NCBI GenBank assembly: GCA_013365365.1
Contig: JABVXU010000376.1
Coordinates: 1-53,242 of the forward strand
Source: Cruorifilaria tuberocauda
Taxonomy: Eukaryota > Nematoda > Chromadorea > Rhabditida > Onchocercidae
Length of the DNA: 53,242 nt
Direction of reading: 5' to 3'
Part shown: piece after piece, positions 51,801 to 53,242 of the stretch
How the letters are laid out: each line of letters starts with the position of its first letter
Numbering within the stretch: position 1 is the first letter of the stretch
Notes under the pieces: model-generated
What the model saw: the letters and a program-made list of their open reading frames with translations, nothing else
The model's database searches: none
Told to the model about the DNA's origin: nothing
Translations under genes and position numbers: made by a program

Positions 51801-52511
51801 TACTGCTCGAGAAGCAGAAAAACTGAAGGCAGGTAATATCACGGAGTCAATGAATAAGTTAAAAGAACTGCGTGGGTACGTCAAGTCGAATCTCACAGTT
51901 TCAAATTCCGCTGAAGCAGAAATAATAAAACAATTTAATAAAGGAAGTGGCAATGATTCCGCATTCACTGGACATAGTTTAACCGATGTTCCATTACCAA
52001 AAGGAATGCAAGTAGCAGTTGTTACTGAACGAATTGCACAAACTGGGAAATCTGGAGCTCGAATCCAAGAAGCTTGTACAAGTGCTAAGATCGACTTTAT
52101 GGATAGAGATATCAGGAGAAAAAAAGAAATGCTTAAACGGAAATGGGAGGAAGATGAGGAGGATGAATTAAGCAGATTAAGGTATTACGACTAAAATTTT
52201 TTTTTTGTTAGATTCAAATTTTTATGTGAATATATGGGGTCTTCTATTAAAGAAATTTAATGTCTTCCAGGTATGAAGCATTAAGAAGCAAAACACGAAG
52301 ATTAATGAACGATCTAAAAACTGAACGACGTCGGTTAAAAAGAGAACGCTTACGTGCTACTATCGCAATGCGACGAGCTCGCGAACATTCTGTTGACACT
52401 AGTGTTGATGAGATTTTGCTCGCTGATACTTCCGATAGTAGCGAAACGGATGATTCCGAGGATTATCCACCCCCACATAAGGTTGACTTTTTGTCACACT
52501 TGTTTGAATAG
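42882..52511 (+). CDS. Unrecognised SR-like nuclear protein with decapeptide repeats, about 23 exons
   Basis: I do not recognise a named family. Exons: 42882-43289, 43412-43490, 43935-44017, 44831-45137, 45534-45623, 45778-45867, 46189-46290, 46368-46456, 46783-46875, 46977-47810, 47994-48166, 48335-48622, 48953-49137, 49248-49368, 49651-49749, 49872-49970, 50136-50217, 50302-50444, 50699-50807, 51098-51226, 51473-51594, 51756-52181 and 52271-52511. All phases agree (1463 residues). Order of parts: acidic N-terminus; aromatic segment (IPPGWVYQ, GYRYYVG, GYWYMQD, GYQYN); about twelve decapeptides of the type FPVDESGQPV; Pro-rich and disordered middle; RS domain (SRSRSSYHDSHRRSRSR); Lys-rich blocks (KHKKTKEKHRKRKK); Glu/Arg-rich helical C-terminus. 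This suggests an RNA-processing or nuclear-speckle protein, by composition only. ATG 42882 was preferred because upstream in-frame codons encode an unlikely hydrophobic stretch. The 3' end is uncertain. Confidence 0.8.
44389..44708. mobile_element. Possible MITE-like element in an intron
   Basis: A 320-bp segment in the intron 44018-44830. Its ends are inverted: GGTCGGTTGGTCATGCG on the left and, reverse-complemented, GGTCGGTTAGTGAAGCG on the right, 14 of 17 bases matching. No coding capacity is visible and no clear target-site duplication flanks it. It could also be a chance inverted repeat or a diverged old copy. Confidence 0.35.
49437..49499 (+). other. Possible stop-containing cassette exon in the RS-protein gene
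   Basis: Behind an AAATTCAG acceptor in the correct phase, the frame reads KSYEEYEAFQGEI and then TGA at 49474-49476, and continues open as YVETLTDM. A weak phase-matching donor follows 49499. The gene model reads through intact if this segment is skipped (49368 joined to 49651). It may be a poison exon, intronic noise or a sequence error. Confidence 0.3.
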
Positions 52512-53204
52512 TGAATATTGAGACTTGGAAATTTGGATCCCGAAAATATAGATACTTCTTAATCAAGATACTGCTAGAAATAGTATTCTTTCAGTAAAGT
52601 ATGATTACGTTGTTGCGTTAGACATAGTTTCCTGATAAAGAACTTAAGATTGATTGCATTTGTTAACGTTAATGCCATTAGCCAGTAATTACTGATTATT
52701 CAATGTCTTGAATCGAAATATGGTACTGAATTGGAAATGAAACCAATCACTATCTTTTATAATTGGATGTTGCTATTTTTAATTTGAAAAAAATCGCTCT
52801 GATTTATTTTTAAGATCATCCGTACTCTCCGAAAGCATTAAGAGAGAATTTCATTTTCATGAGGAGGTCTTACATCTTTTTGTGAATTTCTTGTTATTCC
52901 TAATTGTAATCAGTATCATACCACTGAAAATAACACTGTACTTAATTAAACACAAATTGTCATTCAATATCAAATATTTAGATGTTATTTTTCTTTCAAT
53001 CGATCTCAGTTAGTACATGAGTGACTTATCTGAAAAGGAGGGAAACGAAGTATATTTTTTTACTCAGTTGTAGTGTTAATTTATTGCTGCCATGTTGCTA
53101 CTGCTATTGCTTGATAATATTCCGTTTTATGAAATTGTTATTTGCTATGGTCAAAGGAAGCCGCATTACCATCCAGATCATGAAATTTTAATTTGATATT
53201 TTAG
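52482..53204 (+). other. 3' UTR or alternative last intron of the RS-protein gene
   Basis: If CATAAG/GTTGAC at 52481/52482 is used as a donor, this is the last intron. If not, the protein ends at TAG 52509-52511 and the rest is 3' UTR. I see no AATAAA between 52512 and the window end, which slightly favours a gene continuing to the right. Confidence 0.5.
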
Positions 53205-53234
53205 GTTGCCCAGCTGTTGGTTGATTTACACTGA
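53205..53234 (+). CDS. Alternative terminal exon of the RS-protein gene
   Basis: An ATTTTAG acceptor is followed, in the phase left by the donor after 52481, by VAQLLVDLH and TGA 53232-53234. Its use would replace the last ten residues (VDFLSHLFE plus stop). Short terminal exons are common in nematodes. The evidence is splice-site shape and phase only. Confidence 0.35.
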   Translation, partial: VAQLLVDLH

Positions 53235-53242
53235 CTTGAAAT

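Overview
The window looks like nematode nuclear DNA, most likely from a filarial or other spirurid worm. It is very AT-rich. Genes are split by many short introns with T-rich/TTTCAG acceptors, candidate spliced-leader acceptors lie just upstream of several start codons, and the gene content matches Caenorhabditis developmental genes. No prokaryotic, viral or CRISPR feature is visible. All gene models were built by hand: I joined exons whose splice sites and phases agree and whose translation continues a recognisable family. Names rest on remembered family features, not on a database search.

Layout. Positions 1-18120 carry two Hox genes on the + strand, far apart. The first is the last exon of a posterior-class (php-3/nob-1-like) Hox gene (915-1444). 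The second is a complete labial/Hox1 gene, ceh-13 (14547-18120), with a YKWM motif and a homeobox intron between homeodomain residues 44 and 45. The 13 kb between them has no credible gene, but it is rich in GATA-type motifs, POU octamers, purine tracts and a few compact islands (a perfect DR1, a CRE-like inverted repeat, a GC-box/CCAAT island near ceh-13). Positions 18121-27782 are a second gene-free stretch. It holds a five-copy 31-bp tandem repeat with a Hox/PBC-type core and an exact TGATGGATGG site. Positions 27783-31695 (- strand) are a complete five-exon T-box gene of the Tbx20/mab-9 type, tail-to-tail with ceh-13.

From 33.6 kb the character changes to compact, intron-dense housekeeping genes. 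They are PWP2/UTP1 (33681-39252, -, 18 exons), the SLC35B1/hut-1 nucleotide-sugar transporter (39719-41578, -, 5 exons) and a long gene in the opposite direction (42882-52511 or 53234, +, at least 23 exons). The last encodes an unrecognised SR-like nuclear protein with an aromatic Gly/Tyr segment, about twelve degenerate decapeptide repeats, a long disordered middle, an RS domain, Lys-rich blocks and a charged C-terminal helix region. hut-1 and PWP2 lie in the same direction 466 bp apart and may form an operon.

How the parts relate. The left 32 kb is a developmental regulatory landscape: two Hox genes and mab-9 in large non-coding domains, all three from families that pattern the body axis and, for php-3/nob-1 and mab-9, the tail and hindgut. 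The right 20 kb is ordinary cell-biology genes (ribosome biogenesis, ER sugar-nucleotide transport, probable RNA processing). The least explained items are the decapeptide/RS protein and the Hox/PBC-type repeat array.
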